A DNA stretch of 64,000 nucleotides from Sporomusaceae bacterium UBA7701 (lineage in GTDB: Bacteria > Bacillota > Negativicutes > Sporomusales > UBA7701). This document shows, piece after piece, positions 50,460 through 58,661 of the stretch. Location of the stretch: contig DLGF01000016.1 of NCBI GenBank assembly GCA_002482545.1, positions 161,167 to 225,166 of the forward strand. The letters are read 5' to 3'. The notes under the pieces were generated by a model that searched no databases, had not been told where the DNA came from, and saw nothing but the letters and a program-made list of their open reading frames with translations. Position 1 is the first letter of the stretch. Each line of letters opens with the position of its first letter. Position numbers and translations under genes: made by a program.

Positions 50460-50461
50460 CA

Positions 50462-50492
50462 AAAGCCCGCAGGCATAAACTGCGGGTTTTTT
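50462..50492 (+). terminator. Terminator of the LCP gene
   Basis: AAAGCCCGCA pairs with TGCGGGTTTT around a short loop, followed by T. Confidence 0.9.
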
Positions 50493-50612
50493 GTCGATTA
50501 AGCCGAGGCGGGGAGACCCATTTGGTGCAGGAAACAGTTCAACAATCCAGAATAGAATATCATAGGAATGAAAATAACTAAAGGCAAGTTACAGTTTCGC
50601 AGGAGGGAAAGC

Positions 50613-50957
50613 ATGACCGGAACAAAATTACCCGAATCGGTTGCCGCGGCGGCCAGCGACAAAAAGGCCCGTGACATCATGGTCATGGATCTGGAAGGGG
50701 TGTCGCTGATTGCGGACCATTTTGTCATCTGCAGCGCCAATTCGACTACCCAGGTTCAGGCAATAGCGGACAATATTGAAGAGAAATTGGAAGAACAGGG
50801 CATACGGGCGCTACGGAAGGAAGGCTACCGTGAAGGACGCTGGATCCTTCTGGATTACGGCGCGTGTGTTGCTCATGTGTTTGTTGAAGAAGACCGGCGT
50901 TTCTATAACCTGGAGCGGCTGTGGGGCGACGCGAAGTCCTACGCCTACCAGGATTGA
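50613..50957 (+). CDS. rsfS: Ribosome silencing factor RsfS
   Basis: A 114-residue RsfS/DUF143 protein (DIMVMDLEGVSLIADHFVIC and GRWILLDYGACVAHVF motifs, in part). It binds L14 and blocks subunit joining. ATG 50613 follows AGGAGGG; an upstream frame from 50568 lacks a ribosome site. Confidence 0.95.
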   Translation: MTGTKLPESVAAAASDKKARDIMVMDLEGVSLIADHFVICSANSTTQVQAIADNIEEKLEEQGIRALRKEGYREGRWILLDYGACVAHVFVEEDRRFYNLERLWGDAKSYAYQD

Positions 50958-50961
50958 GAAT

Positions 50962-51861
50962 ATGATGGATACGAAGAAGACCACCAAAACCCAATTCATA
51001 CCCGGCACCGTTCATACTCTGACCGTGGCCCGGACCAGCGAACTCGGGGCGTTTCTCGACGCGGGAACGGGCAGCACCTCGGACGACATTCTGCTCCATA
51101 AGGCGCAGCAAACGAGGGAAGTAGCCAACGGGGAACAGGTGGAGGTCTATCTCTACCTGGACCCGAAAGGGCGCCTGGCGGCCAGTATGCGTTTGCCTCA
51201 GATGCGGGAAGGCCAGGTGGCCTGGACGACTGTTATCAATACCACCAAGGACGGGGCTTTTGTCGATATCGGCACCGAACGCGGCATCTTCATGCCTTAT
51301 GCCGGTATGCGCGGGGCCGTACGGCGCGGCGACAAGGTCTGGGTCAAGCTGTATCGGGATAAGTCCGGCCGGCTGGCCGTGACCATGGAAGTGGAAGAAG
51401 ACCTGCTGCGCGCCTCACGGCCGGCTGAGGGGGTAAAGGTCGGCGACACCGTCGCCGGCTCCGTCTACAACGCCACGGACGAGGGAATGTTCCTGTTCAC
51501 CAAAGAGCGGTATATCGCTTTTCTTCATAAGAATGAGATGACCTGCCGGCCAAAGGTCGGCGAGGAAATCACCGCCCGGGTCACCTATGTGCGGGAGGAC
51601 GGGAAGATAAACGTGTCTATGCGCCCGGTCAAGGAAGAAGCCATGGATCTCGATTCCGAATCCATCCTGAAGCTTCTCAGGGAACGGGACGGAAAAATGC
51701 CCTATGGCGACGATACCTCGCCGGAAGTCATCCGGCAGAAGTTTAATATCAGCAAAGCCGCCTTCAAGCGTGCCCTGGGAAGGCTCATGCGCCAGGGCCT
51801 CGCGGAGCAGCGGGAGGGCTGGACCTATCTGGTGGAACAAGCGGATGAGCGGACCGAATAG
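50962..51861 (+). CDS. CvfB-like S1-domain RNA-binding protein
   Basis: A 299-residue protein. Tandem S1-type OB domains (about 10-215) are followed by a C-terminal winged-helix domain (SPEVIRQKFNISKAAFKRALGRL in part). This is the architecture of CvfB/YitL, which affects virulence gene expression in Staphylococcus. ATGs at 50962 and 50965 are possible. It begins 4 bp after rsfS, so it is cotranscribed. Confidence 0.9.
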   Translation: MMDTKKTTKTQFIPGTVHTLTVARTSELGAFLDAGTGSTSDDILLHKAQQTREVANGEQVEVYLYLDPKGRLAASMRLPQMREGQVAWTTVINTTKDGAFVDIGTERGIFMPYAGMRGAVRRGDKVWVKLYRDKSGRLAVTMEVEEDLLRASRPAEGVKVGDTVAGSVYNATDEGMFLFTKERYIAFLHKNEMTCRPKVGEEITARVTYVREDGKINVSMRPVKEEAMDLDSESILKLLRERDGKMPYGDDTSPEVIRQKFNISKAAFKRALGRLMRQGLAEQREGWTYLVEQADERTE

Positions 51862-51909
51862 GTCCGCTGCCGTTCCTATAACTACCACAAGAAAACTTCA
51901 TTCTTCTTG

Positions 51910-51939
51910 TTGACATTTTGCGGCCGGTTATTATATAAT
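51910..51939 (+). promoter_or_regulatory. Promoter of tRNA-Ala
   Basis: TTGACA (51910-51915) and TATAAT (51934-51939) have an 18-bp spacer, about 38 bp before the mature tRNA end. Confidence 0.9.
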
Positions 51940-51976
51940 ACATTATGTCGGCGATATGAGCCGGCGAAAGAAATAC

Positions 51977-52052
<76 letters not shown>

Positions 52053-52060
52053 ACAAATGA

Positions 52061-52094
52061 AAGGCTTCGCGGATTTTCCGCGAGGTCTTTTTTT
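52061..52094 (+). terminator. Terminator of tRNA-Ala
   Basis: CTTCGCGG pairs with CCGCGAGG (with one G-T) around ATTTT, followed by a T-run. Confidence 0.88.
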
Positions 52095-52121
52095 ATTCAT
52101 CCCCGTAATCCTCCCACTATA

Positions 52122-52146
52122 GAAAAAAGGAGGGTTTTCACCCTCC
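52122..52146 (-). terminator. Terminator of the chemoreceptor gene
   Basis: On the - strand GGAGGG pairs with CCCTCC around TGAAAA, followed by six T. It lies about 160 bp after the chemoreceptor stop. Confidence 0.85.
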
Positions 52147-52307
52147 GAGCTTCCACCATTTGTTGAGGAAGTCTGATATATAAATTATTGTAAGCATTGT
52201 CAGTGTGAAAGATGTTAACTTTTCATATCCGGTGTAGGCATGAAATTTTTCATTAACAAGCTAGTTGACCAGATGGCCGCGAGCCGCCATGCTCTTCCGC
52301 TCTCCGG

Positions 52308-54293
52308 TTAAATCCGGAATTTGGCCACCGCCACCTGCAGATCCTGAGCGAGTTTCGCCAGGGCTTCACTGGAGCTCGCAATTTCTTCCATAGAAGCCAA
52401 TTGCTCTTCAGAAGCTGCCGAAACGCTTTGCGATTCACCGGCTGAGGTCTTGCTGAGTTCATCGATTCTTTTAACCGAATTCACGATTCTTTGACTACCG
52501 GAAGCCATCTGCTGGATGGCTGCAGAAATTTCTTTTACCTGCCCCGACACTTGCGTCACCAGCTCGGTGATTTCCCGGAAAGCAGTTCCGGTGGCGTTGA
52601 CTACTTCCGCCCCGGTCTCGACTTCTCTTGTCCCATCGTTCATAGCGACGACAGCCTTGTCGGTATCCTCCTGAATTTCGCCGATCAGTTCAGCTATTTT
52701 CTTGGCTGCCTCCTGAGATTGCTCAGCCAGTTTGCGCACTTCTTCGGCTACTACGGCAAAGCCGCGGCCCTGTTCACCCGCTCGTGCAGCTTCAATAGCG
52801 GCGTTTAACGCCAGGAGATTGGTCTGGCCGGCAATACCGGATATGGTATCCACTATCTGGCCAATTTCATGGGACCGTTCACCCAATTTTGTAACAACTT
52901 GAGCGGAAGTGCTGACAGTTTCTTCAATCTTGTTCATTTGAATAACCACTTTTTCAACGGCCGAATTGCCATCTGTAGCCTTCTCGGCTGTCTTTGCCGC
53001 ATGGTCAGCCACCTGATTAGCATTCGCAGCAACTTGCTGAATGCTAGAGGACATTTGCTCCACGACAGCGGAAGCTTCCTGGGCCGCCCCCATTTGCTCA
53101 TTCGTTCCCGCAGCTACTGAAGTAATGCTTGAAGCAATTTGATCGGCAGCTTGCGTCGACTGCTCCGAACTGGCGGTAAGTTGCTCCGACGATGCGGCTA
53201 ACTGTTCGGCTGACTGATTAACTTGTTTTACAATATTCCGTATCGACCTGGTCATAGCCTCACACATTTGGGCCATGGCTCCGATCTCGTCATTACGGGT
53301 GAGATACTGTTTGGGGATGTCTTTCGAAAAATTACCGTCCCCCATCTCCTGCAAATGATCGGTAATTGCCACGAGGGGTTTGGTAAGCGTTTTGGCCACA
53401 TAAAAGATAATGATCAGCAGCAGGATGACAGCCACAACACTTAAGCCGAAGGAAGTTTTTCCCATAGCAGCGACACTTTCAAAAACTTCTCCTCTTGGAG
53501 CATTGACTACAACAGCCCAGCCGGTCTTTCCCACTGGGGCTGAAGCATAGATTTTCTCAACGCCGCCGATGGATGACTCTGTATAAGCAGGTTGTCCGGA
53601 AAGAAATATTTTGCCCAGCTCGGCAAAAGCCCCGTTGTCCTGGTTTAGAATGTTATCATCCATTTTTAGTGTTGAGTGATAAACATAGCTTCCGTCGCGA
53701 CTGAGCACAAATGCACCGCCAGTCTTTCCGGATGTTACGGCTTTAGCCCGGTCGATGACCTCATCCAATTTTAGATCCGCGGCAACTACTCCGACTATTT
53801 GCCCATTGCTCCGAATCGCACGGGCAACGCTAATGATCGGTTTCTGGGTATTGGAGTCGACAAATACCTCAGTATATATGGCGCTCTGCGATTCCACCGC
53901 CTGCTTATACCAGGGACGATTCTTAAAATCGAAATCAGCCGGAGCCACCCAGCCGGCACCATCAATAAAACGCCCGCTGGCTATTCCCACATAGAGATCT
54001 TGCACTCCGGGAGAGTTGGTAGTCAAATATTCCAGCGTTCTTTTTAATTCCGGCTCGGCCGGAACTTGAACGGCCAGCTGATTGGCCACAGCGCTGACCA
54101 CTCCCTCGTTGATGCCAAGGATGCCTTGAATATCACTGCTGACACTCGCAGCGGAAAAACTGGCCGAACGCTTTACCTGGTCTTCCAAAGCCTGTGTCGC
54201 CTGATGATAGGTTATTACTGATAGAATTACCAGCATAATAATCACCGGCAGTGAAAAAACCAGCATCATTTTGTTTCTCATGTTTAACTTCAC
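52308..54293 (-). CDS. Methyl-accepting chemotaxis protein with dCache sensor
   Basis: A 661-residue chemoreceptor. TM1 (about 8-28) and TM2 (about 280-303) flank a double-Cache exterior sensor (about 35-275). A HAMP domain (about 304-356) and a cytoplasmic signalling helix bundle follow, with the conserved hairpin tip EEVRKLAEQSQEAAKKIAEL. dCache sensors bind amino acids and other small metabolites. A GTG start follows AGGAGG. A c-di-GMP-I riboswitch lies upstream on the same strand, so c-di-GMP controls its synthesis as well as motility output. Confidence 0.95.
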   Translation of the reverse strand: MKLNMRNKMMLVFSLPVIIMLVILSVITYHQATQALEDQVKRSASFSAASVSSDIQGILGINEGVVSAVANQLAVQVPAEPELKRTLEYLTTNSPGVQDLYVGIASGRFIDGAGWVAPADFDFKNRPWYKQAVESQSAIYTEVFVDSNTQKPIISVARAIRSNGQIVGVVAADLKLDEVIDRAKAVTSGKTGGAFVLSRDGSYVYHSTLKMDDNILNQDNGAFAELGKIFLSGQPAYTESSIGGVEKIYASAPVGKTGWAVVVNAPRGEVFESVAAMGKTSFGLSVVAVILLLIIIFYVAKTLTKPLVAITDHLQEMGDGNFSKDIPKQYLTRNDEIGAMAQMCEAMTRSIRNIVKQVNQSAEQLAASSEQLTASSEQSTQAADQIASSITSVAAGTNEQMGAAQEASAVVEQMSSSIQQVAANANQVADHAAKTAEKATDGNSAVEKVVIQMNKIEETVSTSAQVVTKLGERSHEIGQIVDTISGIAGQTNLLALNAAIEAARAGEQGRGFAVVAEEVRKLAEQSQEAAKKIAELIGEIQEDTDKAVVAMNDGTREVETGAEVVNATGTAFREITELVTQVSGQVKEISAAIQQMASGSQRIVNSVKRIDELSKTSAGESQSVSAASEEQLASMEEIASSSEALAKLAQDLQVAVAKFRI

Positions 54294-54380
54294 ACTATTT
54301 GCCTCCTAATTGATATATATTTCGGGCCAAAGAGGCATTGAGCATATGAATCGCCTTTTATGATCGGTCGTAAAAACAGC

Positions 54381-54413
54381 AAAATAAAATAGCACATGCC
54401 AATTATGCAGTGC
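54381..54413 (-). terminator. Candidate switch terminator between riboswitch and chemoreceptor
   Basis: On the - strand a GCAC-TGC / GCA-GTGC hairpin with one bulge is followed by a T-rich tract. Directly upstream, CTGCTAA/TTAGCAG forms a competing hairpin that touches its 5' arm. This is the expected place for a riboswitch expression platform. Confidence 0.6.
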
Positions 54414-54437
54414 TGCTAACAATTCCTTAGCAGAATT

Positions 54438-54516
54438 GGCAACCTGGCAATCATAGGCTCCTATGCCCCTTAGACCCATGGCTTTGCGTCCCTACCTTTC
54501 GATAGGTTTGCCGAAA
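54438..54516 (-). promoter_or_regulatory. Cyclic di-GMP-I (GEMM) riboswitch
   Basis: Reading the - strand, the aptamer core is nearly canonical: GGCAAACC, a CGAAA tetraloop hairpin with a GGTA side, GGGACGCAAAGCC, then GGTCTAAGG, a second stem with loop and the closing TTGCC that pairs with the starting GGCAA. The tetraloop, receptor and conserved A/G bulges all match the c-di-GMP-I class. A GEMM-Ib (cAMP-GMP) variant cannot be fully excluded by eye. It controls the chemoreceptor gene downstream. Confidence 0.93.
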
Positions 54517-54900
54517 AACATTAATTTTTCTGTTGTTTTGTCAATTATTCCGGAAAATTATCGATAATTGTTGTTGCACACACGTCTGATTATAAATCTC
54601 TCAATTGCCATCGTCAACCAAGAACATTATAAATTTACAAATACGTGAATAGTTTCCTATTAATTATCTATATTTATAAACAAAATAATATCGATGTCTG
54701 CACTGGAGGCAAGCATTGAATCTAGGCTAAAAAGGATAAAGGCTCCCTAAAACATAAAAAGCCCCGACCTATACAGGGCCGGGGCTCAGAGCGCAGACAA
54801 AACCCGCATTCAAGCCGCAAGGCGAGGAAGCGGGTTTCTGTATGGCTCAAGCATTGGACTAAATCTGGATAACAAAGCAGAAAAACCAGTGGAAAAAGGC

Positions 54901-55095
54901 GGCGGCATACCCCGGTGTTTTATAGCCGGCGTCTGCCACAACCGCTTCCACTTCCTCGAACACATCGGAAAATACCTGACTGTCATGCACGGTGCCAGGA
55001 GCGACCTTGACGCCAAGAACAAAATTGTTCTGATCACACGCTACCGTGGCGGTATAGGCAAAGCATCGTTCTTTCTCGCCTTTATGGTATTCAGT
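54901..55095 (-). pseudogene. Remnant of an IS1182-type transposase
   Basis: About 65 residues on the - strand match the DDE region of IS1182-family transposases. They include HKGEKERCFAYTA, a segment like DQNNFVLGVKVAPGTVHDS, and VVADAGYKTPGY. Both ends of the protein are missing: the frame upstream and downstream of this core is not transposase-like. It is a decayed insertion sequence at the edge of a sparse accessory region. No inverted repeats remain that I can see. Confidence 0.8.
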
Positions 55096-55185
55096 TAAGA
55101 AAAAGCACCCTGTCATATTTCTGTCACACTTTTCCATTATCATAAAAAGCGATCCAGTACAACTCCTCCATGCGATTGAGTTATC

Positions 55186-55213
55186 CCCCGGCCGTGCGCC
55201 GGGGACTTTTTTT
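55186..55213 (+). terminator. Isolated + strand terminator
   Basis: CCCCGGC pairs with GCCGGGG around CGTGC, with seven T after AC. No + strand gene lies upstream in this interval, so it may belong to lost or untranslated RNA. Confidence 0.7.
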
Positions 55214-55223
55214 GCAAAAAGAA

Positions 55224-55245
55224 AAACCGCTCCTAGGAGCGGTTT
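55224..55245. terminator. Palindromic terminator of the exported H/R/W-rich protein gene
   Basis: A perfect 22-bp palindrome, AAACCGCTCC followed by TA and its complement, with a T-rich tail on the - strand just after the stop at 55253. Confidence 0.85.
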
Positions 55246-55252
55246 GTTTACA

Positions 55253-55708
55253 TTACCAGTGACTCCAGGAAATGAAGAAGGAGTCACGATTCCTGTATCC
55301 ACCATCATCGCGGATGAAGATAAACGTTCCATTATACATAAAGCCAACGCTTACCAGTTCGTCGCGCGAGTCATAGAAAAGGACTGCATTCGTAATTCGG
55401 TGGCCGCGATACCAAAAGTCATGGCCAGGCTGCGAATGCCACCTGTAGGATCTTAAGCCAGGAAACCTCTGTTCCCATTCTCGGTCGCGGATGCGGTCAT
55501 GGAAGCGCTCATTGCGCCGTTCGTGCCATTTGAAGGGCAAGGACGGTCTGGCGCGATCCATGCGGTCCCATCGGGCCCCTTGATATGCCGGGTGAGACCA
55601 AACCTTGTGTTTGTTGGGGCGGTTGTGTCCATTGTGGGCAGCGCTAGCGATCGACGACATGGAAAGTAGAAACACGATCATTAGTAGGAAAATGGACTTT
55701 TTCATCAT
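55253..55708 (-). CDS. Exported His/Arg/Trp-rich protein, unknown
   Basis: A 151-residue protein with a clear signal peptide (about 1-23, cleavage near SIASAA). The mature part is rich in His, Arg and Trp, with repeated RxxRFHDRIRDREW-like segments. A beta-rich tail follows, with FWYRGHRITNAVLFYDSRDELVSVG (in part). A strong AAGGAGG site precedes two ATGs. It may be a small cell-surface or spore-associated protein, but I do not recognise the family. Two ATTGTGACA repeats lie in its upstream region. Confidence 0.75.
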   Translation of the reverse strand: MMKKSIFLLMIVFLLSMSSIASAAHNGHNRPNKHKVWSHPAYQGARWDRMDRARPSLPFKWHERRNERFHDRIRDREWEQRFPGLRSYRWHSQPGHDFWYRGHRITNAVLFYDSRDELVSVGFMYNGTFIFIRDDGGYRNRDSFFISWSHW

Positions 55709-55741
55709 TTTACCTCCTTTTATTACTAGTTATATCCAACA

Positions 55742-55761
55742 ATTGTGACAAGATTGTGACA
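55742..55761. repeat. Tandem ATTGTGACA repeat
   Basis: ATTGTGACA occurs twice, at 55742-55750 and 55753-55761, 11 bp apart from start to start, i.e. one helical turn. It lies in the divergent region between the exported protein and the frameshifted regulator gene. It could be a paired operator. Confidence 0.5.
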
Positions 55762-55865
55762 TGGACAGGCTTTATGACCGGAAAATCTATGCCGCTCGGC
55801 TTCCGATGGAAGACCTTTTATTCTGGGCTGCTAATGTTGAGATCATTCCAAACTTGAGGGGTATT

Positions 55866-56071
55866 ATGACGGCCGAAGAATTGGCGCCGGAAATTCGCAA
55901 ACTGCTTTTGGTCGAAGGAAACATGTCGGAGACCCGGGCTGCGAAATTGGCTGGAATGAGTCAACAAAATTTAATGAAAAATTAAAATCCGGCACGCTTC
56001 GATACCTGGAGGTTGCCGGACTGCTTGATGAGCTGGGGTATGAAATTACGTGGAGGAAAAAAGATCCATAA
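55866..56071 (+). pseudogene. Frameshifted helix-turn-helix protein
   Basis: From ATG 55866 (GAGGGG site) the frame reads MTAEELAPEIRKLLLVEG and an HTH-like AAKLAGMSQQN, then breaks after 55975. Shifting by one base restores NEKLKSGTLRYLEVAGLLDELGYEITWRKK to a stop at 56071. The loss of one T in AATTTAATG would explain it. The rejoined 66-residue chain matches the size and ending (LGYEI-WRKK) of the intact protein at 58662. It is probably a recent pseudogene, though programmed shifting cannot be excluded. Confidence 0.75.
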
Positions 56072-56113
56072 AAGCATTGATAACGAACTTTGCTTCAGCC
56101 TAGCTCGGACAAA

Positions 56114-56251
56114 ATGTATTCAACGGCGACAGAGGCAAAAGGCGACGCGCTTCCTGGCCTTCTTTCTGCCTGCTGGGTTGCCGTCCCCGGCATCGTCGCG
56201 TTATGGCTGCTGGCGATCTACGGACTGTTCAGGCTTTTCGGCGGACTGTGA
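56114..56251 (+). CDS. Possible small membrane peptide, 45 aa
   Basis: A 45-residue frame with one strong hydrophobic helix (about 22-45, WVAVPGIVALWLLAIYGLF). No good ribosome site precedes the ATG, so it is only a possible gene. The protein sequence is plausible as a small transmembrane peptide but matches nothing I know. Confidence 0.3.
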   Translation: MYSTATEAKGDALPGLLSACWVAVPGIVALWLLAIYGLFRLFGGL

Positions 56252-56437
56252 GCAGGGGTAAGGAAAGTGCCTGGCCGCTATTTTATTGTTCTGCACCAGC
56301 TGTCTCCGATAGCGACATTATTTATGGAATTGAACTGCAACAAAAAAAGGTCTGGGAGGGGAGGCCCAAACCTTACATATAGAGATTTTGCGGAAGCGCC
56401 GAAAGGATTGAGCCTTAAAGAAAGCGGAGTCTAAGTA
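56252..56437. other. Short gap with no gene
   Basis: No open frame with a ribosome site and no clear hairpin is visible between the small peptide and the YjcZ-like gene. Confidence 0.5.
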
Positions 56438-56554
56438 TTAGAGAGAGCAAGATGTATCTTCTTCTCCAATAAGGAGCAGAAGAATAATGATGATGACGAT
56501 AACTACGACAATACTGCTACGACCTCCGCCACAACCACCGAAACCGAAACCCAT
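56438..56554 (-). CDS. YjcZ-like small glycine-rich membrane protein, 38 aa
   Basis: A 38-residue protein on the - strand. The start MGFGFGGCGGGRSS is Gly-rich and is followed by one very hydrophobic helix (SSIVVVIVIIIILLLLIG) and a short acidic tail with a Cys. A strong AAAGGAGG site precedes the ATG. The plan matches the YjcZ/YjcM family of tiny sporulation-associated proteins. It is easily overlooked because of its length. Confidence 0.78.
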   Translation of the reverse strand: MGFGFGGCGGGRSSIVVVIVIIIILLLLIGEEDTSCSL

Positions 56555-56717
56555 TTGCAATTCCTCCTTTTGAAATATAATCCGTGTTGCTGTATTATAT
56601 GGCGGAATAATGGATTGTGCTATTGAAGAACGAATTGTTCAGTTGGATAATGGTAGGAGTGTCCCGCCTTCCAGCGAAATAACTGCTTGCGGCACTAACC
56701 TGATTTATATTATGTAA

Positions 56718-56753
56718 AGAAATGGACCGCTTGGATTGCGGTCCATTTCTTTA
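56718..56753. terminator. Hairpin able to terminate on both strands
   Basis: AAATGGACCGC (56720-56730) pairs with GCGGTCCATTT (56738-56748), with T-rich flanks in both directions. Confidence 0.75.
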
Positions 56754-57036
56754 AGAAGGATCATATGTTTAGGCAGGGGTTGCGGCCTCACGACAGTATA
56801 TGCGCGATGTCAGGGCTTCTGTGCCGGAGTGGAGCCAGATAAGCCCTAAGGAGAGGTGCAGGATCGTTCGCTGATGCAACGATCCAAAAAAATTGATTCA
56901 TTTTCCGGCCTTTCCAACCGGTTTTGTTCTCGGCCTTACCGCAACCGAGCAAAGGGGCCAATATTTATGGTGCTTTTCAGCTTTGCTCCGGGCAAATAGA
57001 ACGGCTTTTCCGCTTAAAGTGCCTGCCTCTTCGCCC
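56754..57036. other. Gap without a recognised gene
   Basis: GGATCGTT/AACGATCC forms a hairpin near 56861-56886 with a following A-run. No open frame is convincing. The region converges on the - strand NusG-II gene and may hold its terminator. Confidence 0.45.
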
Positions 57037-57426
57037 TCAATGGGCAATGGCGTCTATCTCTGAAGGCGCTGCCGACACCACCGTGACGACAATCCGGTAA
57101 GGCAGGTTAACAATGGTTTGCGGCGGCTGGCTGATCCAGCCTGTTTGGACACCGATCTGCCGGGGTGAATCGTCCTGGCGGATACGTATCTTATCGTCCT
57201 TGATTTCGATAATGGCATATTCTGTTTGACCACCGATGCGCAATTCCTGGGTGTAACCGATGCGCAGCGGCAATGTCTGAACCAATCGGCCGTTTACGCG
57301 GACTTCGGCACTCCTGACGGCTTGCTGGGGCCAGAAGGACCACTGATAAACAAGAAAACCGAGCGAACCCAGCAACAAGAACGCAATGAGCGTTTTGTCG
57401 CCGGCGGTGAGGCTGGATTTGACCAT
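57037..57426 (-). CDS. NusG domain II protein, second copy
   Basis: A 129-residue relative of the protein at 23769. It has the same N-terminal helix (about 10-29) and a NusG-II domain with GRLVQTLPLRIGYTQEL and TGWISQPPQTIVNLPYRIVV, in part. The two domain Cys residues of the first copy are replaced (DSPRQIGVQTGW in place of DCPDQLCVRSGW). ATG 57426 has an AAGGAG site; a longer frame to 57633 lacks one. It stands alone in the accessory region. Confidence 0.85.
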   Translation of the reverse strand: MVKSSLTAGDKTLIAFLLLGSLGFLVYQWSFWPQQAVRSAEVRVNGRLVQTLPLRIGYTQELRIGGQTEYAIIEIKDDKIRIRQDDSPRQIGVQTGWISQPPQTIVNLPYRIVVTVVSAAPSEIDAIAH

Positions 57427-57599
57427 AATGAACTCCTTAAAAATGTCCTTATTTATATTATTGTATAAGAAGCTGCATGGCCTGTAAATTGAGCGAACGG
57501 TATTTCCTCGCCGCTTCGATGTCCAGTTTTTTTTGCCACTCTTGTAATCTTTTGTGTTAATATATGACAGTAGCCTAGTGTTGATTGGGAGGGTTTTTC

Positions 57600-58298
57600 T
57601 TGTTAAGCAAAGAGCAATTACATATGTCATCAAAAAAACAACTACTTACAGGGCCATTGTCTCCATCGACCTGGGTTTCCCTGCTATTAACGGTGCTCTT
57701 GTTTCCCCTTGGCCTTTGCCTCCCCGGGTGGTGGGGCTGGGAAAACGGTCCGATAGAAAATACACAGGTAGTAATACTTGGCGCCGGCGCATTTTTATCT
57801 TGGTTTGCGGCCCGTCGCAATCGCGGCGATATAAGAATCCGCAACCTGTGGCTGTGGGTGATACCTGTCTGGCTGCTTATGGCCGGTCGCGAATTAAGCT
57901 GGGGGCGGGCGTTTCTCGAGCCGGTGGCCCTTGGGCCGGAAGGGCCGGTGTTTCCTTCCATCCGGGCAATATGGTACGGCCCATATGTTTATCCATTTCT
58001 CACGGTTATCGCCATTGCCTCATTAGCAGGCCTTTGGCGCAATTTCAGCTGGGCTTATATCAAACCGAAATTGAGTTTATGCGTTGTCGATGGAGCTTTG
58101 CTGATTCTGGCGGCCGTAGCTGCGCAGTTGATTTTTGAAAGGAATTGGCTTCCGGCATTAACGCCTTACCATCAAATATTAGAAGAATGGTCTGAGCTGA
58201 TAGCGTATTGGTGCATGGTTAGCATTGCGTTCACCCTAGGTTTTCAAAATGAAAGAAGTCAGGGTGAAAAGCAATTGGTTCAGTCAGCAGGCCGATAA
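57600..58298 (+). CDS. Polytopic membrane protein, unknown
   Basis: A 232-residue protein with about six helices and short charged loops. A TTG start follows GGGAGGG at 57587-57593; the earlier in-frame start overlaps that site. The central GRELSWGRAFLEP segment and a C-terminal HQILEEWSELIAYW segment may hold an active site, but I recognise no family. It is monocistronic, divergent from the NusG-II gene. Confidence 0.65.
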   Translation: MLSKEQLHMSSKKQLLTGPLSPSTWVSLLLTVLLFPLGLCLPGWWGWENGPIENTQVVILGAGAFLSWFAARRNRGDIRIRNLWLWVIPVWLLMAGRELSWGRAFLEPVALGPEGPVFPSIRAIWYGPYVYPFLTVIAIASLAGLWRNFSWAYIKPKLSLCVVDGALLILAAVAAQLIFERNWLPALTPYHQILEEWSELIAYWCMVSIAFTLGFQNERSQGEKQLVQSAGR

Positions 58299-58466
58299 GG
58301 AGGCTTAAAGCCGCCACTCGGAGCAGGGACTTTCTCTTTATGCTTTGCATATGCTGAAGAGACAAACGGCAGGAATACCTGCCTTTCTTCCAGGCTGTAG
58401 GGCTATCTGTACGGATGGCTCCCGGGTGGGCTCCAAGCGCTGGATTTTCCCGGATAAAGGAAAAGA

Positions 58467-58499
58467 TTTTGCTTCACACTATTATGAGGTGAAGCAAAA
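58467..58499. repeat. Perfect 11-bp inverted repeat
   Basis: TTTTGCTTCAC (58467-58477) and GTGAAGCAAAA (58489-58499) are perfect complements around an 11-bp centre. There is no T-run beyond the stem, so it may be an operator or a hairpin upstream of the gene at 58662. Confidence 0.7.
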
Positions 58500-58661
58500 T
58501 AATGAAATGAGGAGTTTCCAAAGCAAGAGCGGAAGAGGATGGCCATGAGCCTGAGGCAGTTATTCAGCCCAACGCTCTTGCGGGCAGGAAACTTAATTAT
58601 TTTTGATTATTTATTTACGAAGATGATTAAATTTGCTATTATTTTAATGGAGGGGAGTAGT

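Larger units (their letters stand above)
54294..54859 (-). other. Chemoreceptor upstream region and remnant flank
   Basis: Apart from the riboswitch and its terminator, 54520-54720 is AT-rich and probably holds the chemoreceptor promoter. At 54760-54786 AGCCCCG/CGGGGCT forms a - strand terminator-like hairpin with T-run just downstream of the transposase remnant, and AAACCCGC/GCGGGTTT at 54803-54837 forms another hairpin. No gene is visible. Confidence 0.55.

Noticed and set aside
56609..56719. A 36-codon + strand frame after the YjcZ-like gene
   Set aside because: No convincing ribosome site and no hydrophobic or charged pattern; likely chance.
58345..58548. A 67-codon frame upstream of the small HTH gene
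   Set aside because: It crosses the perfect inverted repeat at 58467-58499 and lacks a ribosome site and any protein-like pattern.
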